A DNA stretch of 64,000 nucleotides, taken from an uncultured Negativicutes bacterium. Lineage in GTDB: Bacteria > Bacillota > Negativicutes > Veillonellales > Megasphaeraceae. How positions within the stretch are numbered: the stretch's first letter is position 1; every line of letters starts with the position of its first letter. The position numbers were made by a program, and so were the translations under genes. Shown one piece after another: positions 42,883 through 52,300 of the stretch. The notes under the pieces were generated by a model. That model searched no databases, was not told where the DNA came from, and saw only the letters and a list, made by a program, of their open reading frames with translations. The stretch covers positions 124,001 to 188,000 of the forward strand of contig CAADUJ010000007.1 in assembly GCA_900752195.1 (NCBI GenBank), in the 5' to 3' direction.

Positions 42883-43740
42883 ATGTTCAAAAAAGTTATG
42901 GTAATTGGTGCTGGCACAATGGGTGCTGGTATCGCTCAGGTATTTGCTCAAAAAGGCGTTGACGTTCTTCTTAACGATATTAAACAGGAATTCGTTGACC
43001 GCGGCATTGCTGGTATTACCAAACAGTTAGAAAAGAAAGTTGCAAAAGGCAAAATGGAAGAAGCTAAGAAAGCTGAAATCCTCGGTCACCTTACTGGTAT
43101 TGTTGAATATGATGAAAACACGATGAAAGACGTTGACCTCGTCGTTGAAGCAGCTGTTGAAAATCCGAAAATCAAATGCTCCATCTTCGAAAGACTCGAT
43201 CAGATTTGCCCGGAAAAAACGATTCTCGCTTCCAACACGTCTTCGCTTCCGATTACCATGATCGGTACTGCTACGAAACGTGCTGACAAAGTTATCGGCA
43301 TGCACTTCTTCAATCCTGCTCCGGTAATGAAGCTCGTTGAAATCATCCGTGGCCTCGCTACTTCCGACGAAACGACAAAAGCTATCATCGACCTCACAAA
43401 AGAACTCGGCAAAGAAGGCGTTGAAGTTAACGATGCTCCTGGCTTCGCTGCTAACCGTGTCGTTATTCCGATGCTGAACGAAGCTTGCTACGCTGTTATG
43501 GAAGGCGTTGCTTCCATCGAAGGCGTAGATGCTGTTTGCCGCCTCGGCTTCAACCATCCGATGGGACCATTGGAACTCTGCGACCTTATCGGTAACGATA
43601 TCGTTCTCCATGTTATGGAAGTTCTTTATGATGGTTTCGGCGATCCAAAATATCGTCCGTGCCCGCTCCTCAAGAAATACGTTACTGCTGGTTACCTCGG
43701 CCGTAAGACTGGTAAAGGCTTCTACGACTACAGCAAATAA
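42883..43740 (+). CDS. hbd: 3-hydroxybutyryl-CoA dehydrogenase
   Basis: 285 residues. It reduces acetoacetyl-CoA to 3-hydroxybutyryl-CoA with NADH in butyrate formation. The Rossmann domain starts VMVIGAGTMGAGIAQVFA, SNTSSLPIT contains the conserved Ser, GMHFFNPAPVMKLVEII carries the catalytic His, and NDAPGFAANRV follows. GGAGGAG precedes the ATG. Codon choice is strongly biased and uniform compared with neighbours (GCT, GGC, GTT), as expected for a highly expressed fermentation enzyme. Confidence 0.97.
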   Translation: MFKKVMVIGAGTMGAGIAQVFAQKGVDVLLNDIKQEFVDRGIAGITKQLEKKVAKGKMEEAKKAEILGHLTGIVEYDENTMKDVDLVVEAAVENPKIKCSIFERLDQICPEKTILASNTSSLPITMIGTATKRADKVIGMHFFNPAPVMKLVEIIRGLATSDETTKAIIDLTKELGKEGVEVNDAPGFAANRVVIPMLNEACYAVMEGVASIEGVDAVCRLGFNHPMGPLELCDLIGNDIVLHVMEVLYDGFGDPKYRPCPLLKKYVTAGYLGRKTGKGFYDYSK

Positions 43741-43776
43741 TCGTTGCAGACTCATTTCTTAAGGAGGAAAAGACCC

Positions 43777-44559
43777 ATGGCTTTTGAAAATATCATTTAT
43801 GATTTGACAGACGGTATTGCTACTATTACCATTAATCGTCCGAAAGCTCTTAATGCTTTGAATAAAGCTACTGTTCAAGAAATTGAACAGTGCGTTGATC
43901 AGATTGCAACTGATAAAAACGTACAGGTAGTCATCATTACTGGTGCTGGCGACAAATCCTTCGTTGCTGGTGCCGACATCAAGGAAATGGCTCCGTATGG
44001 ACCTTCTGAAAGTGCTGACTGGGCTGCATATGGTGCTGCTGTCATTACGAAAATCGAAAAATTGCCGCAACCTGTTATCGCTGCAGTAAACGGCTTTGCA
44101 CTCGGCGGCGGTTGCGAAATCTCTATGGCTGCTGACTTCCGGTATTGCTCCGAAAACGCTGTTTTCGGTCAGCCTGAAGTAGGCTTAGGCATTATCCCTG
44201 GCTTCGGTGGCACACAGCGTCTTGCTCGTCTTGTTGGTATGGGCGCAGCAAAAGAAATCATCTACAGCTCCAAGAACATTAAAGCTGACGAAGCATATCG
44301 TATTGGCCTCGTTAACAAAGTTGTTCCTCAGGCTGAATTGATGGCGGAAGCTGTTAAAGCTGCTAAGAAGATCCAGAAACAGGGTCCTGTAGCTGTACAG
44401 ATTGCTAAAAAAGCTATCAACAATGGTATCAATACAGATATCATCACTGGTCTTGCATTTGAAAGCAATGTATTCGGACTTTGCTTCGCAACGAAAGACC
44501 AGAAGGAAGGCATGCAGGCCTTCATGGAAAAACGTAAACCTGAATTCAAAGGTGAATAA
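43777..44559 (+). CDS. crt: Enoyl-CoA hydratase / 3-hydroxybutyryl-CoA dehydratase (crotonase)
   Basis: 260 residues from ATG 43777 (AAGGAGG upstream). It removes water from 3-hydroxybutyryl-CoA to give crotonyl-CoA. Crotonase landmarks are AGADIKEM (oxyanion hole), GFALGGGCEISMAADFRY, and PEVGLGIIPGFGGTQRL with the two catalytic Glu regions. It is next to hbd and shares its codon bias. Thiolase, butyryl-CoA dehydrogenase and Etf genes are not in this window. Confidence 0.96.
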   Translation: MAFENIIYDLTDGIATITINRPKALNALNKATVQEIEQCVDQIATDKNVQVVIITGAGDKSFVAGADIKEMAPYGPSESADWAAYGAAVITKIEKLPQPVIAAVNGFALGGGCEISMAADFRYCSENAVFGQPEVGLGIIPGFGGTQRLARLVGMGAAKEIIYSSKNIKADEAYRIGLVNKVVPQAELMAEAVKAAKKIQKQGPVAVQIAKKAINNGINTDIITGLAFESNVFGLCFATKDQKEGMQAFMEKRKPEFKGE

Positions 44560-44598
44560 TCTTTAATTCATTTTTACAACGAATGCTAGAAAAATAGG

Positions 44599-44634
44599 AA
44601 AACGTGCCGAAGGAAACTCCGGCACGTTTTTTTT
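44599..44634 (+). terminator. Intrinsic terminator of hbd-crt
   Basis: An 11-bp stem, aaaacgtgccg (44599-44609) with cggcacgtttt (44620-44630), runs into a T8 tract. Confidence 0.92.
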
Positions 44635-44705
44635 CAGAAGGGACGAAGCAGTTTTCAGTTGATAAATCTGTCGTGGAAACATGCAAGGCAGTGGTAAAAT
44701 AGGCC

Positions 44706-44734
44706 TTTACAGAGTAGGGCCTTTATAGTATAAT
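44706..44734 (+). promoter_or_regulatory. Promoter of rpsO
   Basis: TTTACA (44706-44711) and TATAAT (44729-44734), spacer 17. Confidence 0.8.
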
Positions 44735-44740
44735 AAATTG

Positions 44741-44810
44741 TCGTACGAGTGCCAGGTGACTCGAGTCTCCGACGATCACGTAGCACTTAGCGAATGTTTA
44801 GTAAATGGAG
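44741..44810 (+). promoter_or_regulatory. Structured rpsO leader, probable S15 autoregulation site
   Basis: Between the promoter and rpsO, agtgc (about 44748-44752) pairs with gcact (about 44784-44788), enclosing a second stem ggtgactc/gagtctcc with near-perfect pairing. S15 represses its own translation through folded leaders in several bacterial groups. The assignment rests on position and fold, not on a match to a known S15-leader class. Confidence 0.45.
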
Positions 44811-44819
44811 GAATGAAAC

Positions 44820-45086
44820 ATGTTAAGCGTAGAAGAAAAGAAAGACATTGTAGCCAAATTTGGTGCCAACGAAAACGACACGGGTTCCCCGGAAGTACAG
44901 ATTGCTCTCCTTACGAGCCGTATCTTATACTTGACGGAACATCTCCGTAGCCACAAAAAAGACCATGCATCTCGCCGCGGCCTTTTGAAGCTCGTTGGTC
45001 AGCGTCGTAACTTGCTCGCATATTTGCAGAAGCATGACCTCGACCGCTATCGTGCAATTCTCGAAAAATTGAATTTGCGTAAATAA
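44820..45086 (+). CDS. rpsO: 30S ribosomal protein S15
   Basis: 88 residues, normal length. GSPEVQIALLTSRILYLTEHL and HASRRGLLKLVGQRRNLLAYL are the S15 signature blocks that bind 16S rRNA at the three-way junction. GGAGG precedes the ATG. Followed by pnp, the arrangement conserved in many bacteria. Confidence 0.98.
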   Translation: MLSVEEKKDIVAKFGANENDTGSPEVQIALLTSRILYLTEHLRSHKKDHASRRGLLKLVGQRRNLLAYLQKHDLDRYRAILEKLNLRK

Positions 45087-45097
45087 TTCGCAACCAT

Positions 45098-45128
45098 GGG
45101 GCTGGTGTGTATACATCAGCCTCTTTTT
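45098..45128 (+). terminator. Intrinsic terminator after rpsO
   Basis: ggctggtgt (45100-45108) pairs with acatcagcc (45113-45121, one G-T pair), followed by TCTTTTT. It is probably partial, since pnp has no clear separate promoter. Confidence 0.7.
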
Positions 45129-45150
45129 ACAGAACGAATGTTTAGGAAAG

Positions 45151-45213
45151 ACAGGTTGGAGGTTATAGGTAAGTGGCGAAGACTTCGCTCTTTACCTATG
45201 ACCTACAGCCTGT
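45151..45213 (+). promoter_or_regulatory. Long hairpin in the rpsO-pnp spacer, possible RNase III site
   Basis: A 63-base near-continuous hairpin. Its segments are ACAGG/CCTGT at the base, AGGT/ACCT, a 9-10 bp block (45164-45173 with 45191-45200) and GCGAA/TTCGC at the tip. In E. coli a hairpin at the same place is cut by RNase III, and PNPase then represses its own mRNA. Confidence 0.6.
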
Positions 45214-45245
45214 GAATATAGTACACCTTTCAAGGAGGAAACAGA

Positions 45246-47396
45246 ATGGAAAAACAGGTATTCCAAATGGATTTTGCCGGCCGTCCTTTAGTCATTGAAG
45301 TAGGACAGCTTGCAAAACAGGCTAGTGGTGCTGCCTTGGTTCGCTATGGTGATACGGCAGTATTTGTTACGGCCACAGGTTCGAAAGAAGCTCGTGAAGA
45401 TGCAGATTTCTTCCCGTTGACCGTTGATTATGAAGAAAAAATGTATTCTGTCGGTAAAATTCCCGGTGGCTTTATTAAACGGGAAGGCAAACCGCCCGAA
45501 TCGGCAACGCTCTTTGCCCGCCTCATCGATAGACCTATCCGGCCGCTTTTCCCGAAGACCTATCGTCACGATGTGCATGTGGTAGCGTATGATTTTTGCG
45601 TAGACCATGATAATGCACCGGAAATTGCGGCTATGATTGGTGCATCTGTATCACTATGCATGTCTCATATTCCTTTTGCCGGCCCGATTGCCGGTGTTCG
45701 CGTTGGCCGTGTCGATGGTGAACTCATTATCAACCCGACGGTGGAACAGAGCGAAAAGAGCGATATGGATATTTGTGTGGCTGGTACGCGTGATGCCATC
45801 CTCATGGTCGAAGGCGGTGCGAAGGAAGTTCCAGAATCGGATATCCTCGACGCAATCATGTTCGCTCATGAAGAAATCAAAAAGGTCGTAGAATTCCAGC
45901 TCGGCTTCTTGCCACAGATCAGTGTTCCTAAGCAGGAATTTGTCGAAAAAGAACCGCCAGCTGATATTGTAGAAGCCGTTCACGAATACGGACAGGCTAA
46001 GATGAAAGAAGCTATCTGCGATGCTGATAAAATGGCCCGCGAAGAAAAGATGAATGCCGTTGAAAACGATATTTATGAACATTTTGCAGACATTTATCCA
46101 GAAAATCAAGATGACGTTGCGCAAATCACGCAGAAGATGATCAAGGAAATTGTTCGTCACATGATTGCTGTAGACAAGATTCGCCCAGATGGCCGTAAAC
46201 TCAATGAAGTACGTCCTGTCAGCTGCGAAGTGGGCCTTTTTAAACGGACTCATGGTACGGGCCTCTTTACACGTGGCCAGACTCAGGTATTGAGTTTCTG
46301 CACGTTGGCACCTCTTTCAGAACAGCAGCACATCGATGGCGTCGGTCTTGAAACCGATCGTCGTTACATGCATCATTATAATTTCCCGAGTTTCTGCGTC
46401 GGTGAAACGAAGTCGTCCCGCGGTCCTGGACGTCGTGAAATCGGTCATGGCAAGCTGGCAGAACGGGCTCTTACGCAGGTTATGCCGAGTGAAGAAGAAT
46501 TCCCGTATGCTATCCGCGTCGTATCGGAAGTCCTTGAATCGAACGGCTCCAGCTCTATGGCTAGTACATGTGGCAGCACACTGGCTTTACTGGATGCAGG
46601 TGTACCGATTAAGGCTCCTGTGGCCGGCGTTGCTATGGGCCTTGTCACAAAAGGTGATGATTTCACTATCCTCACGGACATCCAGGGCATGGAAGATGCT
46701 CTTGGCGATATGGACTTTAAGGTCACCGGTACCATGAAGGGTGTTACGGCTATTCAGATGGATATTAAAATCAAAGGTCTTAGCCGGGATATTCTGGATC
46801 AGGCATTGAAGCAGGCACATGAAGGTCGAATCTTTATCATGGGTAAGATGCTTGAAGCCATCAGCGAACCGCGAAAGGAGTTGTCTCCTTATGCACCTCG
46901 TATCATTTCCATGCACATTGATCCTGATAAAATCCGCGATGTCATTGGGCCAGGCGGCAAGATGATCAAGCAGATTACAGAAGAAACGGGTGCAAAAATT
47001 GACATTGATGATTCAGGCCTCGTTTACATTGCATCTGTCGATGCAAAAGGTGGGGAAGCTGCGAAGGATTGGATTGAAAAATTGACAAAAGACGTAGAAG
47101 TCGGCGCGACATATGTAGGTAAAGTTACGCGTATCATGAATTTCGGCGCCTTTGTCGAAGTGCTTCCTGGCAAGGAAGGCCTTGTCCATATTTCCCAGCT
47201 CGCAAAGGAACGCGTTGAAAATGTAGAAGACGTTGTACATGTAGGCGATGAAATCATGGTTAAGTGCGTAGAAATCGATGAAAAAGGTCGTGTCAACTTG
47301 TCGCGGAAGGCTCTTCTCGGCGGTGGTGACGGACCGTCTACTCGCAACCGCGGTCCCCGCAACGGTCATGGCCATCGGGATACCCGTCAGAAGTAG
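45246..47396 (+). CDS. pnp: Polynucleotide phosphorylase
   Basis: 716 residues, full length. It degrades RNA 3' to 5' with phosphate. Two RNase PH domains (first about 1-140; second about 300-535 with FTRGQTQVL, TSRGPGRREIGHGKLAERAL-type block and GSSSMASTCG) flank an alpha-helical linker. A KH domain (about 550-615, DVIGPGGKMIKQITEETGAKIDI) and an S1 domain (about 620-690, GATYVGKVTRIMNFGAFVEV) bind RNA. AAGGAGG precedes the ATG. Confidence 0.97.
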   Translation: MEKQVFQMDFAGRPLVIEVGQLAKQASGAALVRYGDTAVFVTATGSKEAREDADFFPLTVDYEEKMYSVGKIPGGFIKREGKPPESATLFARLIDRPIRPLFPKTYRHDVHVVAYDFCVDHDNAPEIAAMIGASVSLCMSHIPFAGPIAGVRVGRVDGELIINPTVEQSEKSDMDICVAGTRDAILMVEGGAKEVPESDILDAIMFAHEEIKKVVEFQLGFLPQISVPKQEFVEKEPPADIVEAVHEYGQAKMKEAICDADKMAREEKMNAVENDIYEHFADIYPENQDDVAQITQKMIKEIVRHMIAVDKIRPDGRKLNEVRPVSCEVGLFKRTHGTGLFTRGQTQVLSFCTLAPLSEQQHIDGVGLETDRRYMHHYNFPSFCVGETKSSRGPGRREIGHGKLAERALTQVMPSEEEFPYAIRVVSEVLESNGSSSMASTCGSTLALLDAGVPIKAPVAGVAMGLVTKGDDFTILTDIQGMEDALGDMDFKVTGTMKGVTAIQMDIKIKGLSRDILDQALKQAHEGRIFIMGKMLEAISEPRKELSPYAPRIISMHIDPDKIRDVIGPGGKMIKQITEETGAKIDIDDSGLVYIASVDAKGGEAAKDWIEKLTKDVEVGATYVGKVTRIMNFGAFVEVLPGKEGLVHISQLAKERVENVEDVVHVGDEIMVKCVEIDEKGRVNLSRKALLGGGDGPSTRNRGPRNGHGHRDTRQK

Positions 47397-47404
47397 GTGG
47401 ACTG

Positions 47405-47854
47405 ATGAGAACGCGAGGATTTGAAGTCATTACGGCTTATGCGGATAAGGGGATTTCGATTCCTGAACGGAAAACGGCATCGAGCGCTGGCTACGATTTA
47501 GAAGCCGCTGCAGACGCCATTGTTCCGCCTAAGACGATTACAGTCATTCCGACAGGTCTTAAAGCCTATATGGAAAAAGATGAATACTTGTCTATCTTCA
47601 TTCGCTCCAGCTTGGCCTTTAAAAGAGGACTTATGCTGGCAAACAACACGGGTATCATTGACAGCGATTATTACAATAACCCTGATAATGAAGGCCATCT
47701 CATGATAGGCCTCTACAATACTGGCAGTGAAGCCATTACGATTCAGCGTGGCGAACGCATTGCCCAGGGGATTTTCATGAAGTATCTCACGTGTGATGAC
47801 GATTGTGCTGAGGGAACACGCCTCGGTGGATTCGGCAGCACCGGCACGAAATAA
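47405..47854 (+). CDS. dut: dUTP diphosphatase
   Basis: 149 residues, trimeric dUTPase family: SAGYDLEAAADAIV (motif 1), IRSSLAFKRGL (motif 2), NNTGIIDSDYYNNPDNEGHL (motif 3 with the catalytic Asp), RGERIAQGIF (motif 4) and RLGGFGSTG (motif 5). It keeps uracil out of DNA and supplies dUMP. It begins 8 bases after the pnp stop, so it is in the same operon. Confidence 0.95.
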   Translation: MRTRGFEVITAYADKGISIPERKTASSAGYDLEAAADAIVPPKTITVIPTGLKAYMEKDEYLSIFIRSSLAFKRGLMLANNTGIIDSDYYNNPDNEGHLMIGLYNTGSEAITIQRGERIAQGIFMKYLTCDDDCAEGTRLGGFGSTGTK

Positions 47855-47858
47855 CAGG

Positions 47859-47887
47859 AAGCCCCAGGCTATGGTCTGGGGTTTTTT
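47859..47887 (+). terminator. Intrinsic terminator after dut
   Basis: ccccag (47862-47867) pairs with ctgggg (47876-47881), extended by A-T pairs into the T6 run. Confidence 0.85.
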
Positions 47888-47907
47888 CCGTAGAAAGGAT
47901 GAAATGT

Positions 47908-48462
47908 ATGAGTATTAGTATAGAAACACTGGTTTCTCGTAAAGAAATCATGACAGGCCGTGTCCTTCACGTTACCGTCGATACGGTGGAAATTGATGAT
48001 GGTGCAGGTGGAGAAAAACAGACTGCTACAAGGGAAGCTGTGTGGCATCGTGGTGCCTGCGCCATCCTTCCGGTAACAGATGACGGGAAACTCATTTTAG
48101 TGCGGCAGTTCCGCTATGCTGCAGGAGAACCGATGCTTGAAGTCCCGGCTGGAAAAATTGAGGCTGAAGGTGAATCGCCAGACAGCTGTGCCGAACGGGA
48201 ATTAGAAGAAGAAACGGGGTATACTTCGTCATCTATCAAACCGCTAGGCTTCGTATACACGTCGCCGGGGTTTTGCAATGAACGCATTTACCTGTATTTG
48301 GCAACAAACCTGAAAAAAGGTCACCAACATCTCGATGCTGACGAGTTCATGAATCTTGAATATTATACAAAAGAAGAAGTAGCCTCTCTTATTCAGGACA
48401 ATGCTATTGTCGATGCCAAGACGATTGCGAACTTCCAGAAAGCCTTGCCCTATTTGAAATAG
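47908..48462 (+). CDS. nudF: NUDIX hydrolase, ADP-ribose pyrophosphatase type
   Basis: 184 residues from ATG 47908 (AAAGGA 9 bases upstream; an ATG at 47899 is in frame but too close). The Nudix box is in GKIEAEGESPDSCAERELEEETGY (residues about 88-111), with the REL and EE residues that bind magnesium. REAVWHRGACAILPVTDDG and the downstream SPGFCNERIYLYLA fit ADP-ribose pyrophosphatases, which remove ADP-ribose from NAD turnover. Confidence 0.92.
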   Translation: MSISIETLVSRKEIMTGRVLHVTVDTVEIDDGAGGEKQTATREAVWHRGACAILPVTDDGKLILVRQFRYAAGEPMLEVPAGKIEAEGESPDSCAERELEEETGYTSSSIKPLGFVYTSPGFCNERIYLYLATNLKKGHQHLDADEFMNLEYYTKEEVASLIQDNAIVDAKTIANFQKALPYLK

Positions 48463-48463
48463 A

Positions 48464-48493
48464 AAAAAATCGACCGCCTGGTCGATTTTTTTT
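48464..48493 (+). terminator. Intrinsic terminator after nudF
   Basis: aaatcgacc and ggtcgattt form a 9-bp stem around gcct, extended by A/T pairs and ending in T9. Confidence 0.92.
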
Positions 48494-48603
48494 CATCTTT
48501 CGTAGGAAATTCAAAAAGGTGCCTTCAAGAGGCGCAATTGAATCTGCCCAAGGCTGTTGCCTTGCCGGAGTGCTGGACTAAACTATATTTTTGCTCCTTT
48601 TTT

Positions 48604-48612
48604 TGCTATAAT
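48604..48612 (+). promoter_or_regulatory. Extended -10 promoter of the DUF554 gene
   Basis: TGCTATAAT with no good -35 box. Confidence 0.5.
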
Positions 48613-48640
48613 TAAATGTCGTAGATTATGGGAGGGTAAT

Positions 48641-49318
48641 ATGTTTGGTGTCATTGTTAACGGTGTGACAGCGGCTTTAGGAGCCGTTGTCGGTGCAGTA
48701 GTACGGAAAGGGCTGCCTAAAAAATATACAGATGCCGTCATGGCAATCATTTCTCTTTGTACGCTCATTATGGGCATTCAAGGAGCTGTAAAAACAGAGA
48801 ACATGCTCTTGATGCTGGCCAGCATCCTAATAGGTGGTCTCATTGGCACGGCGATTGGCATTGATGCCGCCATGAATCGTTTAGGCATGTACGTGAAGAA
48901 ACGATTTCTCAAGAGCGATGATTCAACGTCTATGGAAGGACTCATTATGTTGTCTATTTTACAAATTACCGGTGCCATGGCGATTTTAGGACCGATTCAG
49001 GCAGCCTTTGGAAATGACGATCTCTTGCTTTTTAAAAGTGTTCTCGACACGATTTCTGCTTTTATATTTGGTACCATTTACGGTGCTAGTGTCGCCTTTG
49101 TGGGTGTAGCCAATATTGTATACGAAGGAATCTTTTTCTTCTTGGCTGTATTCTTCATGCCTATTATGACGCCAGAAGTCATCAGAGAGCTCAATGCTGT
49201 CGGGAACGTCCTGCTCGTGGCACTGGCATTGAATATGCTGAACCTCACTAAGATAAAGGTAGCCGACTTACTACCGGCCATGTGCATTCCCATCCTATAT
49301 TATACAGTTATCGCATAA
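48641..49318 (+). CDS. DUF554 family membrane protein
   Basis: 225 residues from ATG 48641 (GGGAGGG upstream). It has about six to seven hydrophobic helices, starts MFGVIVNGVTAALGAVVGAVVRKGLP and contains GIDAAMNRLG and LQITGAMAILGPIQ. These fit DUF554, a widespread Firmicutes membrane family (B. subtilis YdfK/YqgA type) suggested as a transporter but without a proven substrate. It has its own promoter and lies just before smc. Confidence 0.87.
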   Translation: MFGVIVNGVTAALGAVVGAVVRKGLPKKYTDAVMAIISLCTLIMGIQGAVKTENMLLMLASILIGGLIGTAIGIDAAMNRLGMYVKKRFLKSDDSTSMEGLIMLSILQITGAMAILGPIQAAFGNDDLLLFKSVLDTISAFIFGTIYGASVAFVGVANIVYEGIFFFLAVFFMPIMTPEVIRELNAVGNVLLVALALNMLNLTKIKVADLLPAMCIPILYYTVIA

Positions 49319-49345
49319 ATCATCATAACGGAAAGTAGAGTTTGT

Positions 49346-52300
49346 ATGCAGTTACTTAGAATGGAATTAAAAGGATTTAAATCCTTTGCAGATAAAACAG
49401 TACTGACTTTTGATAAAGGTATAACTGCCATTGTCGGACCCAATGGCAGTGGTAAGAGCAATATCTCTGATGCTATCCGCTGGGTCATGGGGGAACAGAA
49501 TATTCGTCAGCTCCGCGGGCAGCGGGCCGAGGACATCATTTTTTCTGGTACAGAGAAGCGGCGCCCGCAAGGCGTTGCGGAAGTATCCCTTTTTTTTGAT
49601 AACAGGGATCATCAGCTGGATATTGAATATGATGAAGTTGCCATTACGCGACGTATCTTTCGTTCTGGTGAAAGTGAATTTTATATCAACAAAAAACCTT
49701 GTCGCTTAAAAGATATACATTTTCTCTTTGCTGATACGGGTATCGGTCAGGATTCTATGGCTGTCATCGGACAGAACCGGGTCGATCGCATTTTAAACAG
49801 TAAGCCCGAAGAACGGCGCATCATCTTTGAAGAGGTGGTCGGAATCAGTCGCTATAAGACGCGAAAGCAAGAAGGGCTGCGGAAAATAGCGGAGACAGAT
49901 CGGAATCTAGAACGTATCCATGACATGATGAGCGTTCTCGAAGAACAATTGACACCGATGAAAGAGCAGGCTGATAAGCTCCGGCAATTCCGGGGGCTTG
50001 ACAGCGAACGTATTTCGTATGAAGGGACGTTGGCATTGCAGGAACTGCGCAACGCAGAACGACTTCTGTCAAAGGTGGAACATGTTCGCCTGAGTGCGCT
50101 GGTGGAACAACAGACCGCATCAAAATCCTTAGAAGATAAGGCAGCCCAGCGTCACGCTGTCATGGCAGCGATGGAAGCGGAAAATGCCCGGCTTCAGGAA
50201 ATTGACGATGCTGCATTGAAAGCGCACAGAGAATTAGATAGTCTCAAAAGTCGCTACGACGCTTTTGCATCACGCCAACGGGAACTGAACGATTCCCTGA
50301 TGCAGTTGGAACAGGAAACAAACGTCATGGCAGAAAAACAGGCGCGGGCGGTACAGCAAAAGCAGGAACTGAATCAGCAACTGGAACGACGCCAACGGGA
50401 ACTGGAAGCTACCACCCAGGGCTTTCAACTGACACAGGATTTATATGGTCAGGCCGAAGAAAAGGCAAAAGCAGCTGCTGATGCATTAGAACAAGTTCAT
50501 TCCCGGAATGCTGAAAAAGAACAGCGCATCTTTATCTTACATCGTGATATTGATGATCTCCAGCGGCGCCTTGATGAAAACAGGACGCATGCAACGGAGC
50601 TGGAAGAAGAACAAGCCAAACAGAGTGTGACACTGGACAAACTCAAAAAGGAATACGAACACGTAACCCAAGAACTAGATGGTCTCCGTCGTGCTGCTGA
50701 TGCGGCGAGTACAGCCAACGAAGCGGCCGTAGCTCATAAGGAGACGGCAGAAAAATCGCTTGTCCAGATCGAACGGGAATATCGCCGTCTACGCGGTCAG
50801 GCGGCAGCACAAGAACAGCGTATCCGCGTTCTCGAAGGAATGGAACAGGACCATGAAGGTGTCGGTCGGGCTGTCAAGACCGTATTGGGGGCTGCTACGT
50901 CGTGGCGTGCAGGTATCGAAGGCATTGTAGGGGAACTTTGTATCATTCCATCAGCGTACGCGACGGCAATAGATATTGCTTTGGGCGGAGCATCGCAATA
51001 TGTCGTAACTGATAATGAAGGTACGGCAAAAGCTGCCATTGCATATCTAAAAGAACGCCGTGCAGGGCGGACGACATTCCTGCCTGTTGAAACCGTGCGG
51101 GAACGGAATCGGACACGGGATGAAGAAATGGCTGCAAACGAAACAGGCATACTCGGTTTTGCCAGTGACCTTATTTCGTATGAGCCACGGTATGGACGTA
51201 TATTTTCGTCCCTTTTAGGAAAGACGTTGCTTGCAGAATCTATGGATACGGCTTCCTTAGTAGCCCGTAAGTATCACCATCGTCTTCGCATCGTCTGCTT
51301 GGACGGGACGCAGTTCAACGCTGGCGGCTCTTTGACCGGTGGCAGTCATAAGAGTAAAGAAGGATCGTTCATCAGTCGTCGGGCAGCCCTTATGGATTTA
51401 AGAGAAGAGGCAAAAAAGACGCAAAGCCAAATCGAGGCCCTGACGGAACGGGGCAAGGTGCTGCGCAGTGAAGCCGATACGGCAGCCCTTGAAGCAGCAG
51501 TGCAACTCGATGCCATGCACGAAGCAAAACTATCCCTTGAAAAGGCGCAATGGCGTGCCGAAGATTGTCAGAAGGAAATGAAACGACTGACAGATTCGAC
51601 ATCTTCTTCCACCAATCGTCTTGATGAAGTGCTGGACGAACGGACGAAAATCCAACAGGCGTTGGCACAAAAAACAGAAGATCTTGACGGATTGATGGAA
51701 ACGCAGTCTGAGGATACAGCGCTTCTGGAAGATAAACGCCAAAAAGCCCAAATAGCATTGGAACAATGCCGCCGTGAGTTGACGGAACGGCAAGTGGCAT
51801 TGGCTACGCTTACAGAACAAATTCATCACGTCCAGGAACAAATCGAACAGTCCCGAGAACTGGCAGAGCAGACCGATGCCGATGCAGCCCGTTTAAAAGA
51901 ACGCCATGAAGGCATGACGGCTCGTTTGACCGAAACGAAAACACTTCTTGCAGATTTAACCGTACATATTGGTCAGAAGGAAACGGAAGCAACGCAGAAA
52001 GACGAAGAAAAGAACGTTTTTTATGAAAAACGGGATACCCATTTTAAACAGAGTCAAAAACTTGAAGAAGAGTTGGCATCCCTGCGTGAGGAGTTGCAAC
52101 AGTGGAACGAAAAGGTCCACAGCGCGGATGTACAGCTTGAAAAATACAAAGGCGAGATTTCTCGTGGCGAAGAACGCCTGGCACGGCAGGGCTTGACTCG
52201 TCAGGAAGCTATGGAACGGCGACGCGATGGCTCTTTAAAAGAATTGAATGCCAAAGTCGCTGCACTCCATGAAGCCATTGCCGCATTAGGGCAAATCAAT

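Noticed and set aside
43027..43755. A 242-codon open frame on the minus strand across hbd
   Set aside because: It is antisense to a strongly coding gene with biased codons, which leaves long empty frames on the other strand. It has no SD and no family resemblance.
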